DNA of 64,000 nt from Francisella uliginis. Its GTDB lineage: Bacteria; Pseudomonadota; Gammaproteobacteria; Francisellales; Francisellaceae. Both the position numbers and the translations under genes were made by a program. This document shows positions 58,201 to 64,000 of this stretch, piece after piece. Under the pieces are notes generated by a model. The model saw only the letters and a list, made by a program, of their open reading frames with translations. It was not told the origin of the DNA and searched no databases. Position 1 is the stretch's first letter. Each line of letters starts with the position of its first letter. The DNA lies in NCBI RefSeq assembly GCF_001895265.1, contig NZ_CP016796.1:868001-932000 (forward strand). Reading direction: 5' to 3'.

Positions 58201-61200
58201 GAGCATTTGGTTGAGATTTTAGACATACAAAGAGATCCTTCTAGATCTGCAATCTTTCAAGCTGCTATTGTTATGGATAATTCAGATGTAACAGAAAATG
58301 TTAATTTTGATGAAATTAGCCCTAGTATGTTTACATATGATAATTCGTCTTCAAAGTTAGATATTACTTTATATTTCTTAGAAAATAAAAATAATTCAAA
58401 CTGTAGTCTTGCTTTTGAATATAGTACAGATTTATTTGAACACTCTACAATACAGAGGATGTCAGAACATTATATAAAGATCTTACAAAGTATGGTAGGA
58501 GATTTAACTGAGTCAATTGATAGTATTAACTATTTATCAAAGGCTGAATATAATCAGTTAATCTATGATTGGAATAAAACAGATACTGACTATCCTAAAG
58601 ATAAAACTGTAATAGATCTTTTTGAAGAATGTGCAATAAATATGCCAGATAATATAGCAATTATATCTGAGGGTAGAGAGTTAACTTACCGAGAGTTAAA
58701 AGAAAGATCTAATCTACTTGCTGAGTTTATTTTAGAAAGATATATAGCGGACAGTAGCGGTATTGCTAGAGATAATAAAACAGCGGTAGTTATTTTAGAT
58801 AGATCAATAGAACTTATAGTTACAATATTTGCTGTGATGAAAGCTGGATTTACCTATGTACCTATTAGTAAAGATGAACCTTTAGAAAGGGTTAAGCAAA
58901 AATTTGATAAGCTAGAGCCTTCAATAATTATTACAGATAAAGCCTTTATTGAATATAGTCAAGAAACGAAGCTTTGTGAGAGTATTGATACAATTGATAT
59001 TAATAGCTTAGAAGTTTCTAAGAATAAATATCAAAAGAAACTTATAGATAATATTGATATAAAGCCTCAAAGTTTAGCATATATTATGTATACATCAGGT
59101 TCTACTGGTGTTCCTAAAGGTGTTATGATTAAGCATAAATCTTTATTAAATCATGCGTGCTCATCAAGGGATAATTATGATATTACCTCTAAGGATCGTA
59201 TTCTTCAGTTTTCTGCTATAACTTTTGATATTTCTATCGAGGAAATTTTTTCAACTTTGATAACTGGTGCTACTCTTATTCTCAGAGATAAATATCTATC
59301 GTACTCTATTGAGGATTTTATAGATTTTGTTAAGCAGTATAATATTAATGTAATCAATTTACCTACTGCTTACTGGAATGAGCTTGTAAGTTCGTTAGAA
59401 GCAAAGCTACTTCCTGCTAATTTAAAAACTGTAATAATAGGTGGTGAGAAAGCTAGTTTAGCTTCTTTAAGAAGATGGAATAATATAGTTCAACAAAATG
59501 TTAGAGTATTTAATACATATGGGCCTACTGAAGCAACAGTTGTTACCTCAGTATTTGAAATGAATAAAATCTCTGATTTGGACTTAATAAAAAATATTCC
59601 TATAGGAAAACCTGTTCAGAATTCTAAAGTATATATTCTTGATAAGCAAATGAAACCAGTTCCAGTAGGAGTTGCAGGAGAGCTTTATATTGGTGGAGTA
59701 GGAGTTGCAAAAGGGTATTTAAAAGATAATTCACTAACAACAGAGAAGTTTATAATTAATCCATATCAAGAAACGACAAAAATTTATAAGACTGGTGATA
59801 TTGTTAGATGGTTAAAAACTGGTGATATTGAGTATTTAGGAAGAGCTGATGATCAGGTTAAGATTAGAGGGTATAGGATAGAACTCGGTGAGATTGAGTT
59901 TACAATAGCAGAGTATCCTTTAGTTAATAATGTAGTAGTTACAGCAAATAATTTAAATAGTGCTTCAAAAGAGCTTATTGCTTATATTGTTGAAAATATT
60001 GAAAAAAACATTGTTGATAAGGAAAAAGAAAATAATAATCAAGAAAAAGAAACTAAATTTGTTGACCAATGGCAACAGATTTATGATGAAACTTCTACAG
60101 ATGAGAGTGGGAGATTTTCTTTTGATTTTGATATTAGTGGTTGGACAAGCTCTTATACTAATGAGCTGATAGCTTATGAAGAGATGAAAGAGTGGGTTGA
60201 TAATACAATATCGCGTATTAACTCTTTTAATCCTATTAATATTCTTGAGATAGGTACAGGATCTGGTTTGCTTCTTTATCCTCTTTCTAGAGAGATTTCA
60301 GGAACTTATTTTGGAGTAGATTTTTCACAAACAGAAATTGATAGACTTAAAAAAGAAACACTAAGACTTCCTAAAAGAAATATACAGTTAAAAATTCTAA
60401 AAGCTGATGAAATAGAAAAGTTTAGTGATGATATTGCAGATACTAAGATTAATATGGTAGTCATCAACTCAGTTATCCAATATTTTCCAAGTGCAGATTA
60501 TTTGGAGCAAGTTATACTTAAAGCATCAAGCTATATCAACGAAGGAGTTATATTTCTTGGTGATATAAGAGACTATCGTTTAGTTGGAGAGTTTCATCTT
60601 TCTGTTTGTCTCTATAATATTAGAGAATCTAGTTCAAAAGCAAGAGCTAGTACTTTGATAAATCTAGTTAAAGATGAGTTAAATAAAGAAAAAGAGTTAT
60701 TGATATCTCCAGAGTATTTTATTGCACTTGAGAAGAAGTATGACTTTATTGACTATATAGAGTTACTTCCAAAGCAAGGAAAATCGCCAAATGAAATGAA
60801 CTTGTTTAGATATGATGTAGCAATACATATAAAGAAAAATTCTATAAATGTAGTAAAACCATTCGATAGCAATATAACTAAGTATTCTGAAGATATTCTT
60901 GAGGTAGAAAAATACTTATCGGGTAATTCTAAAAAACTTTTAATAGTGAAAAATTATCAGTTAAATGACACAGTTACTTACTTATCTAAGCTTTATAATA
61001 AGCTTAAAGATGCTAATAATTCAGACTTAGAAGTAGGTATAGAAAATATTTTTGCTGATAATATTTATGATTTTACATTACTAAACTTTTGTAAAAACAA
61101 TAACTGTAAGGTTTATGAGTTTTTATCTGTAGATAAAAATGAAAAAGTATCTAAAAATATTATTTTCTATAGAGATATAGATATTGAAGTTGTCAAAAGA

Positions 61201-64000
61201 ATAGCATTTGAAGAGCTTAAGAGTGAATTAACTCATGACCATAATACTTTATATTACAATGATCCATCATTAGTACATCAAAAGTCAGTTAGTTGTTTAA
61301 ATATTAATGACTTACGAGAGTATTTACAAACTCGTTTACCAGATTATATGATACCTAATCATTTTATTAAGTTAGCGGAGATTCCATTAACATCTAATGG
61401 TAAGGTTGATAAGAAACGATTACCTATACCAGATAATCAGAGTCAAACATTAAGTTATAGAGAGCCAAGGACAGAGACAGAAATAGTTGTCTCACAGATA
61501 TGGTCTGAAGTGTTAGGTATTAATAAAGTAAGCATAGAAGATAACTTTTTTAAACTAGGAGGTCATTCTTTAAATGCAACACAGGTAATATCCCGAATTA
61601 GGCGAGTTTTTGAATTTAACTGTCCAGTCAAAAGTATATTTGATAATCAAAAGCTTTTAGATTTTTGCAGATATATAGATGATAATTTTTCAATAGTAAA
61701 TAAGAAAGATCATCATATAAGTGTAGTAGATAGAGAAGGAAGGTTACCTTTGTCATCTTCACAACAACGCTTATGGTTTATAGATTGTTATCAAAAAGGA
61801 GATAGTAGTAATTATAATATACCTATAGCAATCCACCTTAAAGGTAAGTTAGATAAGGCTACTCTTGAAAAGAGTTTAAACCATTTGATATTACGCCATG
61901 AGTCATTAAGAACTATATTTAAGCAAGACTCAGATGGTAATGCATATCAAGAGGTTCTTAGTGTTAATAGTATTGAACCATTAAAGTTAGAAATAGAGTC
62001 TGTTGAAGAGTCAAGACTAAGCTTAGCTGTAACTAAAAAAGCATCGAAGAGTTTTATATTAGGTGAATATCCTCTTATGAGAGTATATTTATTTGAGATA
62101 CTTGATGCTTGTGAAGAATACATTCTTTTAGTTAACCAACATCATATAATAAGTGATGGTTGGTCTGTTGGAATATTTTTTAGAGAGTTAAGCTTAATCT
62201 ACAATAGTTTAAGAAAAGGTATTAAGCCAGTATTAGAGCCTTTAGAAATTCAATATGCTGATTTTTCAGTATGGCAGCAGCAATATTTTAATAGTGAAGC
62301 TATCCAAGATCAGATTAATTATTGGAAAGAATCACTTTTAGGGTATGAAGATTTAAATTTACCTACAGATAAGTTAAGACCAGCAATTCAGAGTTTTAAT
62401 GGGGCACAACATAGGTTTGATATAAGTTCTGATCTATATAATGAACTACATCTTTTATCTAAGAAGCTTGGATGTACGATGTTTATGTTGCTTTTGTCAG
62501 GTTATTATATATTACTTAGACGTTATAGTGGTCAGCAAGATTTTGTTATAGGCACACCGATAGCGAATCGTAATAATTCCCAGGTAGAAGATATAATAGG
62601 TTATTTTGTAAATACTCTTGCTATAAGGGTTTCTTCTGAGGATTGTAGAGTTGAAGAGCTTATTAATTTAGTTAAAGATAGATGTTTGGGAGCATATCAA
62701 CATCAAGATTTACCTTTTGAGCATTTGGTTGAGATTTTAGACATACAAAGAGATCCTTCTAGATCTGCAATATTTCAAGTATTGTTTACGCTTCAGAATG
62801 AGTTTAAATCATCAGATTTTAACTTTTCAGATATAGATACAATTCCATATAATTTTGATATATCTACATCAATTTTTGATCTAGATTTTAATCTTTTTCA
62901 AGATGATAATAAGTTATATTGTAATGTTCAATATAGTACAGACTTATTTGAACACTCTACCATAAAAAGGATGTCAGAGCATTATATCAATATCTTACAA
63001 AGTATGGTAAGTGATTTGACTGAGTCAATTGATAGTATTAACTATTTATCAAAGTCTGAATATAGTCAGTTAATTTATGATTGGAATAATACAGATACTG
63101 ACTACCCTAAAGATAAAACTGTAATAGATCTTTTTAAAGAATGTGTAATAGGAATGCCGAATAATATTGCGGTTAGGTCAGAAGATAGAGAATTAACCTA
63201 CAGAGAGTTAAATGAAAGATCTGACTTACTTGCGGAGTTTATTTTAGAAAGATATATAGCGGACAGTAGTGGTACTGCTAGAGATAATAAAATAGCGGTA
63301 GTTATTTTAGATAGATCAATAGAACTTATAGTTACAATATTTGCTGTGATGAAAGCTGGATTTACCTATGTACCTATTAGTAAAGATGAGCCAATAGAAA
63401 GGGTTTCTAGTAAAATATCTGATAGTAAATCAGATATAATAATATCAAACTCAAATTATGACATTATTAAAAAGATAAATAATTCCAATAGCTTTATAAT
63501 GATCGATGCTATTGATTTTTTAAAGCATAATTTAGTTTATAGAGGCTTGTACAGTAGGAATAGAATGGATAATAGCATATCGCATATTTTTTATACATCA
63601 GGATCTACTGGAAAACCTAAAGGTGTTGTCGTTGAACATAAAGCACTTACAAATCTGATAAACTGGTTCTGTAAAAAATATAAAACTAATAGCTCATCTA
63701 AAACAATTTTATTAACAAATTATACTTTTGACCCTAGTTTAGAAGATATTTTTGCACCATTAATTTCAGGAGGTTCTTTATATATACCAACGAATCAGGA
63801 GCTATTAGACACTCAAAAGCTTTATAGAGTAATTAGAGATCAAAATATAAATATACTAAACTATGTTCCTCAGATGGCTTATGAGATTTTATATGATAAA
63901 CCTCTAATTGAATCTCTTGATTATGTTATTGTAGGTGGAGATAGGCTTGATGAAACTATTAAGCAAAGATTATCTAGTATAGGGTATAGGATCTTTAATC
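49237..64000 (+). CDS. Giant NRPS: docking-C-A-T-E, C-A-T, C-A(MT)-T, C-A (partial)
   Basis: An open frame of at least 4921 codons with no stop, running off the window end. Residues 1-60 are a TubC-type docking domain (QGLLLWNDGGKLKYKKFRE, KTEILDILV). Module 2: C with HH at 202-203, A (D732), T (S1089), E (HH 1268-1269; NYMGQF 1484). Module 3: C (HH 1734-1735), A (D2257), T (S2605). Module 4: C (HH 2796-2797), A (D3331) interrupted between A8 and A10 by a methyltransferase (ILEIGTGSG at 3669), T (S4111). Module 5: C (HH 4302-4303), A (D4832), cut. Hand-read codes: DVWHFSLIDK (Ser-like), DVQFIAHVVK (Pro), DIENIGTVVK (basic-like), DPENIG... (unfinished). Tandem near-identical blocks lie at 56797-58260 and 61315-62778. 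Confidence 0.93.
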   Translation, partial: MINSIIEFLYEINNQGLLLWNDGGKLKYKKFREIENQEQKFLFIKKNKTEILDILVNSNITSGDNILPIIYKIPNFNNSLSSYQEGLIFLQESENASCAYNAPMILELSSDTNINIFKKSILELVDRHEILRTIFIKSEDGYLYQNVANENISIPEFYISKEFLEDTFKKEINKNFDLWQDLPIRATIYKVENKIFAIMVIHHIAFDGWSYNIFLDELKSIYIAKSSNQESRLQSIYIQYKDFALWQRLNLDNYLNNQKEYWKNNLKDAELLNFPIDYKRPNSLEYQGNDFNFNIPKDLADKIKNFSKENNYTQYSVMLACFYILLHKYTNQTDLIIGTPFANRNNTYTEKMLGYFINTLPVRLILEEGMTFRNLCSKLNSELIEVQKNQEYPLSKIIKDLNLEKDPSRHPLFQILFSVQSFGTNIESSFFKPISAHKYHQVSQFDLSLFIDNSKADFECRINYSTALFDKQTIKRISEHFLNIVRSVLDTSDIQINQIQMLSKSEYQLITQQWNKTQVDYPESKTINDLFDEIVSSYGDRNAVIFNDIAINYTELDTRSNQLANFILKEHKHVLSEKSLANNNFIGLYLDRSLEMMISIVSILKIGAAYVPFSPADPIERLEYKLKDSNCKIVLISKHHIDNQLLNLNDDISFLCVEEILNNTKELPDHKPKTIVKPNDLAYVIYTSGTTGEPKGVMIEHRSLVNRLIWMKDKYDFNIESKVLQKTSYSFDVSVWELILPLISGGTVVLAKPEGHKDPKYIYDLINMQRINKLHFVPTMLRSFITFIKTIDSFSIPSVCDVFCSGEALSQELASSFKVLFPDVRLHNLYGPTEATIDVSFFEFNNQDDKLLTVPIGQPIQNHKLYVLDKTLNPVPIGVPGELYISGVGLARGYLGKEQLTNQRFLDNPFSSNTDISSSFSKIYKTGDIVKYLPNGVIEYIGRNDSQVKIKGFRIELGEIESVISKLSNIKDSIVTTYNDNTGNTKLIAYYIAPAEIAEDDLLSSVAKTLPDYMVPNYFIKINKIPFNLNGKVDYKSLPLPNNKRSNSKSLMELPKTDIEQTLCDIWCKILDLNEIRTNENFFRLGGDSITSIQVAAEARKHGISITTKQIFDNPTISQLGLITQQLNNNKEKANISLTGEFPGIPIVKWFFNCEFEKENHWNQAKLFSISDVNLDKLKASISTYYRSAEFFKLRYNKKTGKLFYTDKSKDLVIYEYDVCNSHDQEKSIAELCTKWQAEFDLEKGPIASFGIIRGLKDGRLRLFISLHHLIVDGVSWLFILDSIQQIYNGNSFSRASSTYKDWSIFCYEYANKISQQTENYWIETSKKVRDYPLTTDKSISSKKNFDISSQKILIDQDLTSSIIKKCPEVYNLNVGEVLIISLVLSLSKINKSKHICMAMEGHGRENILGAPDISDAVGWFTSLYPICIDIPSDNNLNLIIKDIKEQLKSIPDNGLSFGLLKYCSSQEDILQQLDIDYPDVLFNYMGQFDTETKDSIFEIEKFISGNISSEQNHKEYLIEINAYILDKKLNILIDFSKSHFEESTIAKLLSQLEYNLQSITTHCLSKDSVEYTPSDFPTSEVQQYELDSVLKNILKFPHFERIMGLSELQKGMLFHAIHSPNSDQYNEQFIWELEGQINIDLFIKAWEVVINNYDALRSFFIWENLINPIQVVLQKVPVTWDIKDISTSGSIIQERNSIINKDRKNIFTLNNTPYRFTLIKESGCNYTFIWSYHHIILDGWSCANLIAQVRLAYEKLINGENHSLFPAPSYFNYLQFIDSINITESKAFWSDKLSLIDEPLNLQIVKPGAILDNRKPIKIQKNYHSTIDTNLASQVESLASKLGITINSIMQFAYGYLLSLYADSEITTHGTVFSGRNIGMVNIDKAVGLFINTMPVILNWNLNSSIKDALKTIHNEIEDIAEHSTVSLSELQQTTGLDDIDLFNTIFVFENYPLEKESFIKNTTIKNFYANEKVNYPLSIICYKKEGLLNLQTLYDAECFESFDIQQLNNRFAVCLQSIIENVENDLSSISLITQEERNKLLYQYNNTESTYPNKPLHILFKEQAQLTQNVKAAISKDQSISYIDLDRKSDIMAQMLISSFGSIAKEMFIGIYFERNINMLISLLAILKVGKAYIPFDIKDPDKRIIEKLKDSNVKIILTEGEFVDKLKSLQSDIEIVDIEDQSILNNNSTSGTDFQSELSIDSPAYMIYTSGTTGKAKGVIVSHRTILNLINHQNKSIEVNTSSNILQFANYAFDVSVQEIFTALLNGATLHITPEEFKSDMDMLLDFIKERNTQIVFIPPAVINIIFSENINNINLPNCIKHIISAGEQLILTKDAKQKILHDNGFIIHNHYGPTETHVVSTFTLDEKPSYEQSHIPIGKPISNSQFYILDKHLKLVSEGIAGELYISGDSLALGYNSAEITAEKFIYLDVESIGESKRLYKTGDLVKWLPDGNLIYLGRADDQIKIRGFRIELSEIESKINQIEGIKQNVVVFNKNLEQIIIYYTCKNSGLDSNFIREYLQTRLPDYMIPHHFIKLAGIPLTSNGKVDKKRLPIPEKQIQEFNYKEPRTETERVVSQIWSEVLGINKVSIEDNFFKLGGHSLNATQVISRIRRIFEFNCPVKSIFDNQKLLDFCRYIDDNFSIVNKKDHHISVVDREGRLPLSSSQQRLWFIDCYQKGDSSNYNIPIAIHLKGKLDIAILEDSLNLLISRHESLRTIFKQDSEGNGYQEVLSVNSIEPLKLEIESVEESKLSLAVTKKASKSFILGEYPLMRVYLFEILDACEEYILLVNQHHIISDGWSVGIFFRELSLIYNSLRKAIKPVLELLEIQYADFAVWQQQYFNSEAIQDQINYWKESLLGYEDLNLPTDKSRPAIQSFNGAQYRFDVDSDLYGELHLLSKKLGCTMFMLLLSGYYILLRRYSGQQDFVIGTPIANRNNSQVEDTIGYFVNTLAIRVSSEDCRVEELINLVKDRCLGAYQHQDLPFEHLVEILDIQRDPSRSAIFQAAIVMDNSDVTENVNFDEISPSMFTYDNSSSKLDITLYFLENKNNSNCSLAFEYSTDLFEHSTIQRMSEHYIKILQSMVGDLTESIDSINYLSKAEYNQLIYDWNKTDTDYPKDKTVIDLFEECAINMPDNIAIISEGRELTYRELKERSNLLAEFILERYIADSSGIARDNKTAVVILDRSIELIVTIFAVMKAGFTYVPISKDEPLERVKQKFDKLEPSIIITDKAFIEYSQETKLCESIDTIDINSLEVSKNKYQKKLIDNIDIKPQSLAYIMYTSGSTGVPKGVMIKHKSLLNHACSSRDNYDITSKDRILQFSAITFDISIEEIFSTLITGATLILRDKYLSYSIEDFIDFVKQYNINVINLPTAYWNELVSSLEAKLLPANLKTVIIGGEKASLASLRRWNNIVQQNVRVFNTYGPTEATVVTSVFEMNKISDLDLIKNIPIGKPVQNSKVYILDKQMKPVPVGVAGELYIGGVGVAKGYLKDNSLTTEKFIINPYQETTKIYKTGDIVRWLKTGDIEYLGRADDQVKIRGYRIELGEIEFTIAEYPLVNNVVVTANNLNSASKELIAYIVENIEKNIVDKEKENNNQEKETKFVDQWQQIYDETSTDESGRFSFDFDISGWTSSYTNELIAYEEMKEWVDNTISRINSFNPINILEIGTGSGLLLYPLSREISGTYFGVDFSQTEIDRLKKETLRLPKRNIQLKILKADEIEKFSDDIADTKINMVVINSVIQYFPSADYLEQVILKASSYINEGVIFLGDIRDYRLVGEFHLSVCLYNIRESSSKARASTLINLVKDELNKEKELLISPEYFIALEKKYDFIDYIELLPKQGKSPNEMNLFRYDVAIHIKKNSINVVKPFDSNITKYSEDILEVEKYLSGNSKKLLIVKNYQLNDTVTYLSKLYNKLKDANNSDLEVGIENIFADNIYDFTLLNFCKNNNCKVYEFLSVDKNEKVSKNIIFYRDIDIEVVKRIAFEELKSELTHDHNTLYYNDPSLVHQKSVSCLNINDLREYLQTRLPDYMIPNHFIKLAEIPLTSNGKVDKKRLPIPDNQSQTLSYREPRTETEIVVSQIWSEVLGINKVSIEDNFFKLGGHSLNATQVISRIRRVFEFNCPVKSIFDNQKLLDFCRYIDDNFSIVNKKDHHISVVDREGRLPLSSSQQRLWFIDCYQKGDSSNYNIPIAIHLKGKLDKATLEKSLNHLILRHESLRTIFKQDSDGNAYQEVLSVNSIEPLKLEIESVEESRLSLAVTKKASKSFILGEYPLMRVYLFEILDACEEYILLVNQHHIISDGWSVGIFFRELSLIYNSLRKGIKPVLEPLEIQYADFSVWQQQYFNSEAIQDQINYWKESLLGYEDLNLPTDKLRPAIQSFNGAQHRFDISSDLYNELHLLSKKLGCTMFMLLLSGYYILLRRYSGQQDFVIGTPIANRNNSQVEDIIGYFVNTLAIRVSSEDCRVEELINLVKDRCLGAYQHQDLPFEHLVEILDIQRDPSRSAIFQVLFTLQNEFKSSDFNFSDIDTIPYNFDISTSIFDLDFNLFQDDNKLYCNVQYSTDLFEHSTIKRMSEHYINILQSMVSDLTESIDSINYLSKSEYSQLIYDWNNTDTDYPKDKTVIDLFKECVIGMPNNIAVRSEDRELTYRELNERSDLLAEFILERYIADSSGTARDNKIAVVILDRSIELIVTIFAVMKAGFTYVPISKDEPIERVSSKISDSKSDIIISNSNYDIIKKINNSNSFIMIDAIDFLKHNLVYRGLYSRNRMDNSISHIFYTSGSTGKPKGVVVEHKALTNLINWFCKKYKTNSSSKTILLTNYTFDPSLEDIFAPLISGGSLYIPTNQELLDTQKLYRVIRDQNINILNYVPQMAYEILYDKPLIESLDYVIVGGDRLDETIKQRLSSIGYRIFN
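56797..58260 (+). repeat. Intragenic NRPS repeat, copy 1 (A-end/T/C)
   Basis: This 1464-base block covers the end of adenylation domain 3, carrier domain 3 and most of condensation domain 4. It aligns base for base with 61315-62778 at a constant +4518 offset. Long runs (for example 57085-57340) are almost identical, including silent positions. It starts at REYLQTRLPDYMIP and ends at SRSAIFQ. Confidence 0.85.
58421..58893 (+). repeat. Second repeated NRPS block, copy 1 (C-end/A-start)
   Basis: This 473-base block spans the last part of condensation domain 4 and the N-terminus of adenylation domain 4 through motif A2 (FAVMKAGFTYVPISKDEP). It matches 62933-63405 at a +4512 offset. The 160 bases between it and the first block do not match well, so identity resumes after a divergent patch. 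Confidence 0.8.
60050..60833 (+). other. N-methyltransferase domain inside adenylation domain 4
   Basis: This coding segment lies between the A8 motif (near 59840) and the A10 motif (near 61385) of module 4. It shows DISGWTSSYTNELIAYEEM, the SAM loop ILEIGTGSGLLLYPLS, YFGVDFSQTEIDRL and VVINSVIQYFPSADYL, the motifs of NRPS N-methyltransferases. It should methylate the amide nitrogen of residue 4. Confidence 0.85.
61315..62778 (+). repeat. Intragenic NRPS repeat, copy 2 (A-end/T/C)
   Basis: Second copy of the block at 56797-58260. It covers the end of adenylation domain 4 after the methyltransferase, carrier domain 4 and most of condensation domain 5. Differences are few and mostly near the left edge (for example EIPLT against GIPLT, and the linker after KRLPIP). 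Confidence 0.85.
62933..63405 (+). repeat. Second repeated NRPS block, copy 2 (C-end/A-start)
   Basis: Copy of 58421-58893, in condensation domain 5 and the start of adenylation domain 5. Beyond 63405 the two adenylation domains diverge, so the substrate pocket cores were not copied along. Confidence 0.8.

Noticed and set aside
52338-60169. Short ORFs at 52338-52583 (-), 54738-55013 (-) and 59960-60169 (+) in the giant NRPS
   Set aside because: They lie inside the uninterrupted NRPS frame that carries all domain motifs, and their translations are low-complexity or unlike any family.
49237-64000. Suspicion that the second NRPS is frameshifted or a pseudogene because no complete ORF ends in the window
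   Set aside because: Reading the frame through showed intact domain motifs and no stop up to 64000; it simply continues past the edge.
1-64000. tRNA, rRNA, CRISPR arrays and insertion sequences
   Set aside because: No T-loop/acceptor pattern, rRNA-like sequence, regularly spaced repeats or transposase ORF was seen by eye; a tRNAscan or CRISPR search was not possible here.

Overview
The window is AT-rich gammaproteobacterial chromosome. Its gene content and protein sequences fit the genus Francisella, probably an environmental or F. philomiragia-like lineage. This rests on a class A beta-lactamase of the FTU/FPH type, HslUV, TyrS, Prs, L25 and many transporters with Francisella-like codon use. 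No rRNA, tRNA, CRISPR array or insertion sequence was recognised, and no gap longer than 300 bases lacks a gene.

Layout. Bases 1-4950 hold rmuC, a two-gene ATPase plus Toprim-like module that looks like an AbiL/PARIS-type phage defence system, a cytochrome b561-type gene with a decayed partial copy downstream, and small stress-type proteins. Bases 4950-16900 are an accessory metabolic and transport zone: an AEC carrier, a winged-helix regulator, an SnoaL-like protein, a probable sugar-acid set (lactonase-like amidohydrolase, enolase-superfamily dehydratase, class II aldolase), Mpg, a CPA2 antiporter, an MscS channel, a flavin reductase, two MFS carriers and an AstE/AspA-fold protein that has lost its zinc ligands. 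Bases 17000-42800 are mostly core genes: prs, rplY, a CorC-like protein, ychF, a tight sthA-pilD-dsbG-like-bla-pth operon ending in a terminator, a K+ channel, NDH-2, chaB, a POT transporter, hslVU, an HDAC-like/lplA pair, tyrS, hslR, a DUF2797 protein, a flavin monooxygenase-like protein and an AaeXAB-like efflux operon.

Bases 42948-64000 are the most striking part: a probable nonribosomal peptide gene cluster, cut by the window end. It holds an IclR regulator, an EpmB/lysine-2,3-aminomutase-family radical SAM enzyme, an MFS exporter, a one-module NRPS (C-A-T) and a giant NRPS open for at least 4921 codons: TubC docking domain, then C-A-T-E, C-A-T, C-A(MT)-T and C-A. Read by hand, the A-domain pockets predict Cys, D-Ser, Pro, an N-methylated probably basic residue, and a fifth residue of related pocket type. 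The acidic C-terminus of the first NRPS and the TubC domain of the second indicate direct docking in that order. Two long, nearly identical blocks inside the giant gene show recent module duplication or gene conversion.

All protein calls come from reading motifs by eye. No database search was run.
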